Shown here: positions 26,344 through 46,300 of the stretch, piece after piece
Numbering within the stretch: the first letter of the stretch is position 1
Layout of the letters: every line of letters starts with the position of its first letter
Assembly (NCBI GenBank): GCA_030770545.1
Contig: CM061100.1
Location: forward strand, 3,293,501 to 3,357,500
Origin: Macropodus opercularis
Taxonomy: Eukaryota; Chordata; Actinopteri; Anabantiformes; Osphronemidae
Length of the DNA stretch: 64,000 nucleotides
Direction of reading: 5' to 3'
The notes under the pieces: model-generated
Told to the model about the DNA's origin: nothing
The model's database searches: none
The model's input: only the letters and a program-made list of their open reading frames with translations
Translations under genes and position numbers: made by a program

Positions 26344-29300
26344 TAGCTCTTTTGCTGACATGTAAAATGCCAGCTGGTGGTTGCCAAATATTATATTTGT
26401 GGTGTGTGGACATGAGAATGCATTACCACCTGTAGTACTGTAATGATCTATTGTCTTGCAGATAAATATGCGGAGTTTGACCTGAACGACCAAGGGGAGA
26501 TTGGTGAGTGAGAGGCAGCTGTAAAACACTGAGCACACTTCAGATAACACCTGTCAGCTGAGCCATGTGCAGTGACAACATAAGGGAACAATAATTAATA
26601 CAGTGTGTGGGAGCACAGGGCTTGACCGGGCTCATGTGTCATCTTTGTGTCCAGCATGTAAAGCGAGACCCATAGCTGCTGAGCAGATGAGGTGAACTCT
26701 TTGAAAGCAGATTCAGTCGATTTAGCAGCTCTCAGTGATCCTTCTTCATTTTCAATGCTAATAGAGCGGTTTTCCATTTATCCTATGCAACATTTAACAT
26801 TTACTACATCGCTGGCTTCAAATTGACAGAATCCATGTATAAATGTCAGCAGAGGTTCGATCCCTGCCAACTTGTTTTATTCATTTAGCAATATAACAGT
26901 CACCTGTCCCTTCCCTCAGATCTGATGGGTCTCAAGCGGATGATGGAGAAACTGGGTGTGCCCAAGACTCACTTGGAGCTGAAGAAAATGATTGTGGAGG
27001 TGACGGGCGGCAGCAGTAACACTATCAACTACAGGGACTTTGTCAAGATGATGCTGGGCAAGCGTTCGGCTGTGCTCAAACTGTAAGTAAACAGTCATTT
27101 ATGAAGATGAACTGATTTAGTTTTGCTTGTTAACTGCTATGAGTCATCTGCTGTGTCAGCCAGTTCATCAGAAGGGGCTTTGAGATCCCTAATATGCCAC
27201 AGCCCACATATGCTGCATTATCATTAATCTCCCTGGCAACAAAACCCATCTCTGTAGGCCGTCCATAATCAACCCATCTTTATCCTTAGCAGGGATCATG
27301 TGCTTAGGTAACTGATTACAGGCTGAATACCTACTGTCAGTCACACAGGTCCCAGAACCCGTTATATCAACAAAATGCCTCTTTTATGTTAAAAATGATT
27401 CCATTGAGATGTTTTCTAAACGGTCCCTGTGGGGTAAGGTGTGATATTCCTGCTATTGTGAAATGTCTTCCTGTAGCCAGTCTAAGCCTTTTAAAGCAGC
27501 CTTGCTCTGGATCTGACTGCAGGAGCCAGAGTGTATTGGCTACTGCATGTCAGCTCTGCCCAGTTAAGCTGGTTGGACCCTTTAGCAGACAAATCTCATA
27601 ATCCTGCCGACACCAAGCAGACAAAATCCATAACTTTTCCTACTTACTTAACCGTTTAGCAAAGCATTTCTGATAGCACCAAAGACACTTTACAAATGAA
27701 CTGTCTCGTTTCCTTTCTGCCGCCTTCACACACTTGTCAGCCTCCTAATAAGTGAAAGTCTCTACCAAGATAGTGCTTCACTTATTGTATTTTGGTCTGG
27801 ATCCTTATCACAAAGAGAATTGGAGAAGCCGAAATTGTATTTTTAAAGGTTAGTTTGTAAATGCCTCTATTGCTTGTGGTTTTGGCCTTTAGAGGGAGAT
27901 GTGTGTGTGTGGGGGGGGGGGGGGTCTGAGGCAAGAAATCCACTTGTTCAGGACTTTTGGCAGGACAACAATTGATTTAGCTGCAATTAACGGAAATTCA
28001 TTAAGGTCAGGCTCCACAGTTGGGCTGAGTTTTTTTTGAAAGCTGAAAGAGTTTGATGACAGATTAACCTTGGTTAATGAGGAGCAGCCACCATGAGGGG
28101 ACTTGACTGCTAAACTCGTGTTTGTTTTTAAGCTTTACACTTAATAATTTCCTCTTTTGACACCATTGCTGGGCTAAACACTTGAAGAGAGTCTTCTTAT
28201 GATGGAGTGGAGTCTTGAAAACGTTGTATTTTTATCTGTAGACAAAACATGTTGCGATGTGTTAAATCGCATCTCTTCCGCTTTATTATGCTTTGGATGA
28301 AACTAATCCAGTCTCAGTAAATTACTTGAACCTTGATTTAGAGCTGACAGAAACACTTTTTGCTTAGAATAAAAATTTGAATAACTATTCACACAATGCT
28401 CAGTATCACAGGTGAATGATCTGCTCTGTTTATGTTAGGCAAATAATAGGTGTGAGCTGATTTTATTCAGCAGGACGTGGATGAATAGATGGAAGTGTCA
28501 TTGCAATACGAACCTTCAGGTCTTGTACGAAGAAGTTAATATGGTCAGTGCCCTTTAATTATTTAAACCGAATCCCTGCCCTGCACAATTATAAATATGT
28601 TTGATTTTGCAATCTGCTTTTCCAGTTTTGTGATTACTTTAACAGCCCGACCCTGCAGATTATTTTAAATAGTTTATTGGAAATGTATGTATAGTGTATA
28701 TATATATATAAATATTGTAAAACACGTTCTTGTTATTTGCGCCACTTTCATTCTATTGAACACTACTAATTGTTTGTAGCTATTGTAGCAAGTGAATTTC
28801 CCCACTGTGGGATCAATAATGAATTATCTTATCTTATCTTATTTCTAGTTTTACATGACACACCCATGTGCGCTAACCGTCAGTTGTTTCTCTTAATCTC
28901 TAGTAGTTGATGAAGTGAATGACTCCATCCAGCTTAGAGAAGCCGAGGAGGAATCAGTGGTGTGAAAGTGGAGATTGCCAGAGCGATGTGCCTGAGTTTG
29001 AGTTGCTAAGTGCCGTCACTGGGATGATTGCTCCTTATGGGCTTAGTGGAGCTTTGCAGAGTTTTCCTAAAAAGGAAATTAAAGACGGACATTCGCTCTG
29101 AATAGCTCCTGTCAGATCCTTCTCTCTACTGGGTGCAGACTGAACCACTATTTCCCTCAGTCTCTGTGTGGTTTCTCTTTCCCCGCAGTCTCCTCATTTC
29201 ACTTACTGCTCATCATCGTGACTCTAGTACTTGATCATCATTCCCCAGTCCCGCATCCTGTATTTGCACTGTTCCAATATATAATGATATAAATATACAC

Positions 29301-29525
29301 ACCACAGGCCAAATCCAAATATTTATATAGTATAATGTGGCTGTGTACTGAAGAGGCAGCAACGGCCTTTGATTTCATTAACCTATTTCACCCATGGGTT
29401 TAACTATTTCGCTGTTGTGCAATTCTTCTCTCCTTAGTGTCTTGGTCTTTGAAGACAAAGCCAATGGCTCTCCCTGCAAGCCAGAAGGCCCCCCTCCAAA
29501 GCGGGACATTGCTAGCCTGCCTTAA
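22686..29525 (+). CDS. aif1l: Allograft inflammatory factor 1-like (IBA2), complete, six exons
   Basis: A small cytoplasmic EF-hand protein of the AIF1/IBA family; family members bind and bundle F-actin at membrane ruffles. Exons: 22686-22710, 22886-22947, 24487-24553, 26462-26503, 26920-27082, 29438-29525. Phases are consistent and give 148 residues (human about 150). Order: divergent N-terminus MPSSQNVQ; GGKAFGLLKEQQRQKLEEIN at 9-28; first EF-hand loop starting at Asp58 (DLNDQGEID), with Gly at loop position 12, where the family also lacks an acidic residue; then LKRMMEKLGVPKTHLELKKM; a degenerate second EF-hand (NTINYRDFVKMMLGKRSAVL); and C-terminal PPPKRDIASLP, almost identical to human. 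The start is the only ATG giving the family-length N-terminus and a GT donor after eight codons. All introns are GT-AG; introns 2, 3 and 5 are 1.5-2.4 kb and carry repeats. It is AIF1L rather than AIF1 by the C-terminus and by lamc3 linkage. Confidence 0.95.
25098..25160 (+). repeat. LINE-type 3' tail (aif1l intron 3)
   Basis: The text gaagtgctttgaagtgacc followed by gtgcgatataaatacattga and attgaat matches the usual fish L2-like 3' end (gcgctttgagtggcc, gcgctatataaat, then TTGAA repeats). It is a 5'-truncated remnant. Family inferred from memory. Confidence 0.6.
26312..26342. repeat. (GT)n microsatellite
   Basis: 31 bases of uninterrupted GT repeat in aif1l intron 3, about 120 bases upstream of exon 4. 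Likely length-polymorphic. Confidence 0.97.
27911..27924. repeat. Poly-G run
   Basis: Fourteen consecutive G directly after a short GT repeat, in aif1l intron 5. Length is prone to assembly and sequencing error. Confidence 0.95.
28730..28842 (+). repeat. LINE-type 3' tail ending in TATCT repeats
   Basis: In aif1l intron 5. gaatttccccactgtgggat followed by caataatgaa and repeated TTATC units is the typical 3' end of a fish non-LTR element. The upstream boundary is approximate. Confidence 0.7.
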
Positions 29526-31305
29526 GCATAGATGTCAGCCTCCAGACTGCCAGTGGAGCAGACGGACCATCAGTGGTTGCGCTGAACTGACCCCTTTTCG
29601 TGGAGTGTCGTAGTAGTGTGGGACCAGTGATTGAGGATGTTATATTGTGAATATATGATGTGTGCAAGGTGTTTGTATTTTGGAAAACTGAGCCCACAAT
29701 CCACTAAATAATGTTTGACTGTGAATATTATTGTTCTTTTTCCATTTTAATGTAGCTTTGCTAGTGCACATGTAATCGGCTTCATAAATTAAATTTTGTA
29801 CTAAAGGTTTAATGGTTATATTTTAAGGGAAGACTCGATTCCTCCATTTTAACAGTGTGAGAGCCGGTGCTTTTGGAGAAGCTCGTGCAACAGAAGCTGT
29901 TCTTTCATCACATTCTTGTCCTGCATGGATTCCTACCAAGCTAATCTTGGTCAGCGTGTTGCTTTTGATAAAATGCCAGAGATTATAGGTCCGGCCCATT
30001 TCCTCAGCTGAAGTACTGATCTGGAATCTGTTGAGTAAAGAATAAGCTGATGTTGTCCGTGACCAAGACTTTGACTCAGTTTCAGTGTGTGGCTTAAGGA
30101 CCAGCAAACTGGACTCTGTTTTAGGTCTGTCAGGTTAAGCACACGATCATTTTGGCAGGAGTGTGATTTACAGGCACAGAAGCAGAACAAATGTACATAG
30201 TATGCTACACACAGTACAATCATATTCTTTCCAAGTGCCTCGACATGCAGACGCTGTAGAGCTTAAACACAGATTGAAATGGGAGAGAGTGCACACGTTT
30301 GGATCAAGCAGTCTTCTTGGCTTACTAATTCCAGAAAACCGGGATATACTGTGTGTTCTTTGACTTTTGGTAAGGCGGTCGAATAATGTTTGTTGATTTC
30401 TGTTGATACGGTGTTTGTTCTTGGTTTCCACAAAATGCTGAAAATGTGAGTGGTGGATTTTTAAGTTTAGTATGCGATTGTTTTCTTGTTGTTGTTTTTT
30501 TTTATGTTTCACTCTGTTATGCATTCATTCCTGTTTCTTCATATCTGTGCCTCAAGGTTTGTCTCTCCAGTTAAAATTTTCCTGTAACTCATGCCATTTA
30601 TTGTGAAACTGGTTCTTGTAGTAGTTTTAACACACATGTTTTAAACTTTTTTTGTCTGATTTGGTTTATTCTGTTTTTTAGTGTTGAGATGCACATTGTT
30701 TGCAGACACCAAAGGAATTAAAATTCTCTTTTCACTAACCAGTTTTTTTTTTGTTTTGTTTATTACAGTAACAAACTGGTGAAAGATGACAGATTTGATA
30801 AAATGTTGCTGTAGAGTTTTTTTTTTTAGCGTGGTTAAATAAATATTTTTACTTCAGTAGTAGGAGGCTGTATATGTTCAGAACACATTTCCACTGTTAT
30901 GTTTATATCAAAACATGACATGTTGCATAGAGAGATTTATGTGTCATTAAGAATCATAGTCTGTACATATATACATCAATGTGCAGGGAACAAACATCTC
31001 ACAAGTTCATCTGTATCACAGCAACTGCGAAACAGATTGTACTCTCTCAAAAACATTTAGCTTGTAGGTAAAATGCATTGTTTGCATTATTAATGTTGCA
31101 GTTCAGATACTCTTAATCTACATTATGCATGGTCTTCTATTTTTTTTTTAGGTATGAGGGTAAATAGTTTGTGGGAGTCACTGGTTGTAACAATGTTGCA
31201 TTTCATATTATTTTTCTAATTAGGGTAAATGTTCATGTGTAATATATGTGCAGCTGTATGCGTACATGCTGATGAGCAATAAAATGCTTCACTGACAAAG
31301 TAGTA
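29526..31305 (+). other. aif1l: Likely aif1l 3' UTR
   Basis: AT-rich, non-coding sequence after the TAA, with T-rich patches. AATAAA at 31278-31283 is a strong candidate end, giving a UTR of about 1.8 kb; human AIF1L also has a long 3' UTR. A nearer AATAAA lies at about 30838. The extent is inferred. Confidence 0.5.
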
Positions 31306-32699
31306 AATGGCTTCTAGTGTGAACAATCCTTTAAATGGCCTCCACCGTGTCGTCTTTTCTTTATTTAAAGGCCGTAAATATGTTTTAACGTGAGATTTGC
31401 TGTGCAGAGAATAAGCGTCACTTTAACAAGCACGCTAACAGGCGCATCCGGTAGGATTATAAAAAGCACCTCTGTAATTAAAATGACCATTTAATTACTG
31501 CTGCTTTAATAAACTGCCGGGGGCTTATGTACACCAGGCACAGTGGGAGGAAAACCAGAGTCTGTGCTGGCATCTTCATGAAAGCCAGGCTCAAGCCTGT
31601 GTTGGGTGTTTGTCTGGATTACATGCTGATAATTGGTAATTTACGACCACTAAAGCAAAATGTAACATTCTGCATGGTAATTAGTGACAAACATAGAAAT
31701 GAATGTTACATTACAGTCAAGCAGGGCTTGGTCCTTTGTTAGGTTTACTCTCTTGCACAATGCCGCCATCTACTGGTCACTTAAAGTTATAACACGAGAG
31801 GGAAAATCTAAAAGGACTATAGCTAGATAAAACTATTTTTTATCCATTCATTTTAATGTATGGATGCGTCCATCGTTTTGATGCTACAGCTGGTAATAAT
31901 TAAATTATTGTCACATACAACATAAACTCACACAAAAGCAACAAAGCACACAAGTGTAACTGACTAGGACTAATCGTTGATTCCTGAAAGGCAGCTCAAG
32001 GGAGTCCTGGTAACAGCCATTCTTTCTTTCTTATTTATGGTCCCTTGTGTCTTTCATCGTGATGCTTTTGCATGTTTGGTCGTTATTATGTGTGTCTATG
32101 AGGGTTTTTGGTGTCTGGGGTCACAGGGTACAGTAAGAGCGGCTCTGGATAAAGAACAAGCAAACAAGAGAAGCAGAGCTGTTCACGTTGGCCTCGCAGG
32201 TCAAAGTTAAAACGCAGTTTGTCTTCATTCGTCACACAGAGCTGTTCCTCCCCCCAGTTCACTCCATGCTATGGTTGGCTACGCCGAGCCTACAGCTTCA
32301 CTACTGCACACATGAAGCCTGGCTCTTGTGGTTATATTTATTGGACTCTCTCAGTGTTGCTCTCTGCAAAGTGCCCTTTGTAAATAATTGATGTTGCATT
32401 TTATGTTTGTTCCTGTTGCACTTATTTATTTTCTCTGACTTGTTTGTCAACAGACGATGTTTGCAGCATCCACCTCCCTCCCAGACAGGTTCAGGGACTG
32501 GAAAGACGTTCTCAGTACATTTTGTTGTTCTCTTGCATCTCTGCTGGAGTGAAAGATTTGCTACGTCGTGTACAATAATTTGTGCCAATTTCCTTTTCCT
32601 TATTTTTACTTAGGTCATGCGTTTGATTTTTAAAATATCCATATCAATAATTTGAACTATGACAAGAAGACAAAATACTGTCTGGTGTTCGTGGCGTTT
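31306..32699. other. Intergenic spacer aif1l-prkaa1
   Basis: About 1.4 kb without a supportable gene. Short open frames on both strands show no recognised domain. This is where two conserved gene neighbourhoods meet. Confidence 0.6.
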
Positions 32700-32880
32700 A
32701 CAGAGGGTATTTGAATGCACCATACTACGTCATCAACACCTTTTGACGAATCACGTAGAGCCGGGGCGCCTCCCACCCTCCGTGCGGAGCGGAGCCGCTA
32801 GTGAAGAGAAGAACATAGCGGAGTTCGGTCCGTCTGTGCCCGCACCTAGCTAACCCCGCAGTAAAGGCCACTGCGGGAAG
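32700..32880 (+). promoter_or_regulatory. prkaa1: prkaa1 5' UTR and proximal promoter
   Basis: GC content rises sharply before the ATG (gagccggggcgcctcccacc). A CRE-like TACGTCAT lies at 32726-32733. There is no obvious TATA box at a suitable distance. The ATG at 32881 has a strong context (gaagATGG). The transcription start is not determined. Confidence 0.45.
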
Positions 32881-40178
<7,298 letters not shown>

Positions 40179-42560
40179 CTTGCAAAACAATCGCTAGCCT
40201 TTTTTCCTCTCCGAGTGTCTTTATAGCAATAAGCATGCAACAGATTCATGGCTCAGTTCATTCCCGCAGAGGATGAAATGATTGTTCCATGGCACTTATC
40301 CAGGTTGGCGTACCCTAAGCTGAAGGGACGCATACTGACTTGACATGGGATTATTGGCATAAGGGGTTATTGGGGAAAGGTGGATGACCAGCTGCTTGTT
40401 GGCTAGGACAGAAGAAGGAGGGGGGTTTGTGATTTCCTGATAAAATTAATAGCAGATATCCACATCCCATCTTAAATGTAAGTGATTACACTGAATTTTC
40501 TGTACTGTAGCCAGTGAGCACTGCTGTTCAGTATAGACAATGAGGATGTTATTGCCTGAAGAGAAGGAAGCCACTAGTTGAGGGTTGGGTATGTGAGTGT
40601 CATATAGGATGTGGGAAGCACTTTTGCACAAGTTTCTTTTATTTCCTGCTGCTCGTTAATTCTCTCAGTGGGGATCAGAGAAGTGGTGCAGATTTATCAG
40701 CGCTATCGCTTGGGCTGCCAGGCCTGTCACATTCATTGGACTCTGAGTAAGTGCAATGACCCCTGTATTTCCGTCTCGTGTCAGGGACATAACGCTTCAT
40801 CAGATCTGTTTAGTTGTCTTTTTTTTTTTCTTTTTTTCTTTTTTTTGTAAACCCGAGTCAACACAGACTAAATGTTTTATGGTTCTGTCTGCGTCGTAAT
40901 AATTTGTTTGACTTTGTCTGTCCCCTACATTTTTATATATAAAGACATGACTATATTTATCAGTGCGTTAAGTGGACGGAGTGTTGGTTCTATTCGAGTT
41001 TTTTCTTTCTTGCATTAAGATCTATTGCTGGATGGTATACATTTTCCTTTTTTTACTGTCTGTTTTTTTAAATCAATATCACAGTTTGTTTTCTTCAATC
41101 ACACTTATTCAGATACTTGATTGTCTTTCCAGATATATATATATATATAGCCTGCTTTTACCATTTAAGGGTATTTTGCCATGACAGTAAAATTTAGAGA
41201 TATGACTTGAGTGTAACTATATTGAAATGACCATTTGAGTTTAACTTTTTGATGTATTTTCTCATTTTCTTGCTATTCTTAGATTAATAATTAGAATTTC
41301 AGTATGATTACTAAATACAATGCCTTTCTTCTGCATTCAATTTGTAAATGCCAATCCAAGTATAGACTTCAGGGCTCAATTTGAAAATGAATAGTAGCAC
41401 TTAATGCAGTGCATAAATAATGTCTGTTGACAGGTTGATATGCTTGTTTGATTTCAGATACATTCCCTTAAAATTTGACCTTGAGAAAAGGTTTAATTAT
41501 GGTAAAATGTGAACTAAACTTGTGAGCTTGGAAATGTAAAGTTCTGCTGATAAATTCTGATTTAAAAGAACACTTTATACTTGTAAGCTCACAAAGTCAT
41601 TGATACATCTGTGATGCATTTTTCTCCATTTTCTGTCCACAGTCTTGAAGTTTGAAGTTGTTTGTTGTTTGGCTGCCTTATCATTATCAGTACTGTCAAT
41701 CAGTTTTTATGTCATTAAAGGTTGAAAATCAGAATTATTGACACCTTTGCAGTTTTAAGGGTTAAAGTCTACAAATGATTTTGTTAGTGTAGTAGTGTTC
41801 ATGTTAGTTTAAAAATCCAGATAATTCTGTGTTGGTGTTGAAGAGAGAATGCAAATTGTTGCAGAACCTAAAATAAACATCAGATTATTTTATTGCCAAA
41901 CCACTGTAGACCTCAGTATGTACTACTGCATTTTAAATAATTGCAATTGCAAAACCAAACCAACACCAAACTTAAGTAGTCGAGCATTTCCTCGTTTTAT
42001 TAAAGGTTTTAGGTTTACTTTGATTGTCTGGGTTTCCGGTTTTAGCTTTCCACAGCTTTAAAGATGATCTCATTTGTATAAACCATTCTACATTTCAGAG
42101 TTGTTTCAACAAAAATTGTTAAGAGTGACATAATTGTGAGCGTGTCATTTGTTTTGCTGTCCTGTTGGGCAGGTTTGGACTGAAATATTTAGTTGATGTT
42201 TGAACTTTACGTCTCGGAGTTAAACTAGAGTTTGTGGCATATAGGGATCACACTCAAGAAACACAATGTGGGCTATGAAAAATATTGCAAAACTAAACAT
42301 TTTACAAGATCCGATTACAGAACTTTTTCATGACTCACATGATGGAATTTGTTTGAAGGATTAACCTATGACATCTTGACCGTTTATGGAGTAGTTTTCT
42401 AGACTGTTTGCATTTAAAATCTTGTCAGTCTGAACTGCTTCAAATAAATATTGTTCTATTTTTGTTTGTACGTAAAGGGATGCTACCAGAATGACCAGTG
42501 TAAATCTGAATGGACAGTGTTGGAATCATTTGTATACGCCTAATAAACTGCTAAATTGCA
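40179..42560 (+). other. prkaa1: Likely prkaa1 3' UTR
   Basis: AT-rich, T-run-rich, non-coding sequence after the TAG, with AATAAA at 42443-42448 and 42542-42547. The second is followed by a GT-rich stretch (ttttgtgagcgtcttgtgtc), as expected downstream of a cleavage site. This implies a UTR of about 2.4 kb; mammalian PRKAA1 also has a long one. An AT dinucleotide run sits at 41133-41149. Extent inferred. Confidence 0.5.
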
Positions 42561-42659
42561 CATGATTTTGTGAGCGTCTTGTGTCTTGAGGAAAACTTGG
42601 GCATCATTGACCAGAAATCAAAAACATTGCGGCTTGTGTTTCTTTAAGTAGCACAATTA

Positions 42660-43341
42660 TTCGCTGTGCTTCCGGGTCATGGTACATTCACGTAATGTCG
42701 GTAAAAATATTAACGAGGAACTCTGTTTACAAACATTTGGGTTTTCCGTTTATTGGCTTTCTCTATCGATGACATATGGTCGCAGGTAGAATTTTTCAAT
42801 AATTCATTTTCGAAATTGACGAACGTTTTACCCTGTAATTTGCGTGTCCCCGTTCATCAGATCGTATCTACGATTTAAATGTACGACGTGAACGCAGCAT
42901 GAAGGATGAAATGTACGACGTGAACGCAGCATGAAGGGTCAACATTATGGCTAACTGTTAGCTAACGGTAGCTTGGACTAGTTCACAAAAAGCTGTGGAA
43001 GTCTGTAAGTAGCTTTCCTTGTACTGTATTAAAATGACATTTGAAACAAGCTGTTTTAAACTAAAGTGCGCTTCGCTGTAATAAGGGTTAAATGCGTTAA
43101 ACTGTTCATGCCTAATTCTAGCTAGGTAACAGAGTTATCATGGCTAAGGTTAGCTAACTAGCGTTGTTGTAATGTTTTTGCTAACTGTGACGTGAGTTAA
43201 TTGTCGCGCTAAAGCTTGAGTAACTGTACGCGAATTGTTCCGTTTTTTCAAAATAAAGCTCGCAGGCAGACTAGGTTGACTGGTTGCATGTGACATGTCG
43301 ATGTGTGCACGTAGAGCCGGTGACTGTACGCACCCGCCGCC
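42660..43341 (+). promoter_or_regulatory. ttc33: ttc33 promoter and 5' UTR, possible non-coding first exon
   Basis: CTTCCGG (ETS site, reverse) is at 42669-42675. A perfect donor GTAAGT starts at 43005, and acceptor-like cgcag (ends 43265) and cacgtag (ends about 43314) lie before the ATG, so a non-coding first exon ending near 43004 is plausible, as in human TTC33. A 29-bp direct repeat (42877-42937) would lie in that exon. Transcription start not determined. Confidence 0.4.
42877..42937 (+). repeat. Two-copy 32-bp tandem duplication
   Basis: Twenty-nine identical bases at 42877-42905 and 42909-42937, period 32. Each copy contains ATG followed six codons later by TGA (42879-42902 and 42911-42934). 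An ATG at 42899, at the end of copy 1, opens an 11-codon frame ending at the same TGA. It lies about 400 bp upstream of the ttc33 ATG. Confidence 0.93.
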
Positions 43342-46300
43342 ATGGCTTCATTTGGCTGGAAGAGAAAGGCTGGCGAGAAGGTGTCAAAGTCGGCGGTGCA
43401 GCACTTTGAGGCTGAGGCGGAGAAGACGGAAGCGGGTGGAAGTGGAGGCGACGGAGAGGAGGTCGACTGGCTGCACGCCGTCAAACGACGGCGTCAGGTC
43501 CTCCTGGAGGACTGCGCTGCGAAAAGCAGGCGGCTGAAGGATGAGGGTGCGCTGCTGGCAGAGCAAGGCAGGTGAGGGACGCACCCATGGGCTTAGGTCT
43601 GTTACGCCTCCGTTAAACAGCATCACAATAATTCTAGAATAGTTTGTTGTCCTTTGGGTGGGATTAGACATTTCCCTGCGTATGTTTCCCTCCTCAGAAT
43701 CCTCCACTTTGAATGTTTGCTTAGCTTGCACCAAATTGACCTAAGCCGAACAAACACCGCATCATGTGTGTTATCATTACCTTCAACGGCGCTTTGGTGA
43801 CTCTCCAGGTTTTTTAGCAAAGATCTATAACAGATATTTCTTCACTTCTTCTTAATTCCCGGTTTTAAAACAACTTTACAACAATTGAGCTTCCCCGATA
43901 TGGGACCAATAAATACATATCTTATCTTATCTTTATCTGTACTGACCAATATAAACAATACAATGTAAATTAATAAGAGATGGGATCTTACCAGTGTTAC
44001 TCCTTATCCAGATGAGGGCACTATTGTACAGCATAGGGACAAATCTAACACGTGTAAGACTTGACTGGCAGATCATTAAGAATCACTGGGTTCCAGAGGC
44101 AGGATGTATCTGATACTCAGGCCTGCAAATCGATAGTTAATGCTGCGTTGGAAATGAATAACATCGCAGAGCACTTTAGTCAAAGGTTTTCACTGAGGAG
44201 GTGATGGAGGTAAAGACATGTTTGTCCAACAGATGATTCGGTCTCTTGTGGACAGTTTGTGTTATTGTGAATACTGGTAACCAGAAAACATTCAGCACTG
44301 TGTCGAATGTGACTCCAATGTTAGAAAACAAAACAAGTTTCAGCGACTGCTAATATGTATAATGTCAATGATAATTGACCTATTTATCCAAGTAATGGTC
44401 ATTTTTTTTGAGATGTAAACTTCTTAAACGCTTGTAATTTTACACTAGCTGCATGTAGAAAGTGGATCTCTCCATTCCACTGTTTGTAAATGTGTCACGG
44501 TCACACGTCACTGTTAAATCTGTTTCCTGTAGTCATGCAATTACCAAGGTTTTAGCAACCACAGTTAATATTTAGCTTATTTGACCTTGGATAGTGTAAA
44601 TTTATAACTATCCAACGTTAGAGTTGAGTCATTGTTGTATGACTGGGCTGGGTGACAGTTTTATTTATGTACTTCACAGGATAAAGGAAATATAAAAATG
44701 CTGGACATTAGTTAATAAGCTGAAATGGTTGAGAGCAATGTTCTATGTTGATTGTCTATGTATTTGTATTAGATTTACTCTGAACTAGTAGTTATTGCAA
44801 AACCCATCCAACCCCATTAACACCTTGGTAAAGCTGAAGCAAAGTAAAGGACACGTCTGACCTTCACTTGGAAGATAATGTGAAATCCTCCAAACCAAAA
44901 AAAAAACATAGTTGTTTTGGAAACATGTAAAGTTGCTGTACAACAAAATTGTTAAAGAAGGGTAAATGCATGTGTAGTATTATGCCTCACTGTATTTTTT
45001 TGACTGGCTAGTTATGTGTGGGAGTGTGTGGGAGTTTTTAAAGTCAATTAATCAGGTCTGGCTTTTATAGGCCATTTGAAATGTTAAACATTTGGTGAAA
45101 CCTTTACTTTTAGTGCCTTAGTCTGTCAGTTTTACTGATTTAGTGTTGTTATCAAATCGTGTATTACTTCCTTTTTTTAGAAAGCAGTGTGTGAAATAGT
45201 CATTGTGTCTTGTTACTTAACTGTTAAACATGCGGTTATTTTTTTTTTTTCCCACAATTGTCTTCTCTTTATTAAACCAAATTTGCTATGTACTTAAAGC
45301 ACAATTTGTAAATTAAGTGTTATAACATCAGATAAAGCATTTTTAGTTACAAAACCTGTGTTTTACTTATTGCTTAATTTTGGCATGGTTTTTACTTTGC
45401 CTCATCTTTTGCTTTGATTTCAACACTGCTCAAGTTCCAATTCCTCATTCTTCTGCAACCAGATTTACTGCAACCAACTTTTGGTGTATGTATTCTCAGG
45501 CTTCGTCTTTGTTCTGGCTTTGGTCCAATTCCCGTTACAAAAAAGCAGTGTATAGGGTCTTGTTGTGTGGTTTTGATGGTCTATAAATGTTACTTAGTTG
45601 AGGCGGATGTCCGTCTCCATAAAGTTGACAAAGACGTTGACAAAGCAGCTGTATTGTCAAACCTACATTTGTATTTGACCTCATAATCTTTCCAAACCTT
45701 TGTCTTGATCAGGAAATGATTCTTGAGTCAATATTGACTTGAGCAGCAGAAGGTTAGTTTGAGCATGAACATGTCCAGGTCAGTGTGTTTAGTGAACATC
45801 TGTAAAAGACAACTGAACTGATGGCAACAACACTTAATTACACTTCTGCCCAGTTTTATGCAAAACCTGCTGAATAGCTGAAACGAGCTGGAAGCTCACT
45901 TTGTTGTTTTGTTAGCGCAGATTAACTACATTACTTCATAACATCTCTGTGAAGAGTTAGATTTATAAAGTGTCTATTGAATTTATAGGACTTGTGTGTG
46001 TTTACTTAACTTGCTGCAGTCTTTGTAAAACCTGTGCAGCCATAATGTGTCCAGTCATAAGAGTCTCAGCTTTGGACAAGTTGTATACAGCTATTTAGAC
46101 ATTGGAAAGAGTGTAGTGTAGTGTAGTGTAGTGAACCATATCTGTGTGGGGCATTAAAAGCTTTGGATAATTCCAAACCATAACATCAATATCTGTATAT
46201 AATTCTCGTTCTACGTTAGCACTGCTTGCTTCCCAGTGTGCAGTGCACCTGAAGTTGCAGGGCTGTGGTATGGTGTTTTTGTGTGTGATCCATCAGTCCT

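Noticed and set aside
26835..26875. tRNA-like ggttcgatccctgcc
   Set aside because: It resembles a T-arm, but no A box, anticodon arm or acceptor pairing lies upstream. It sits in aif1l intron 4.
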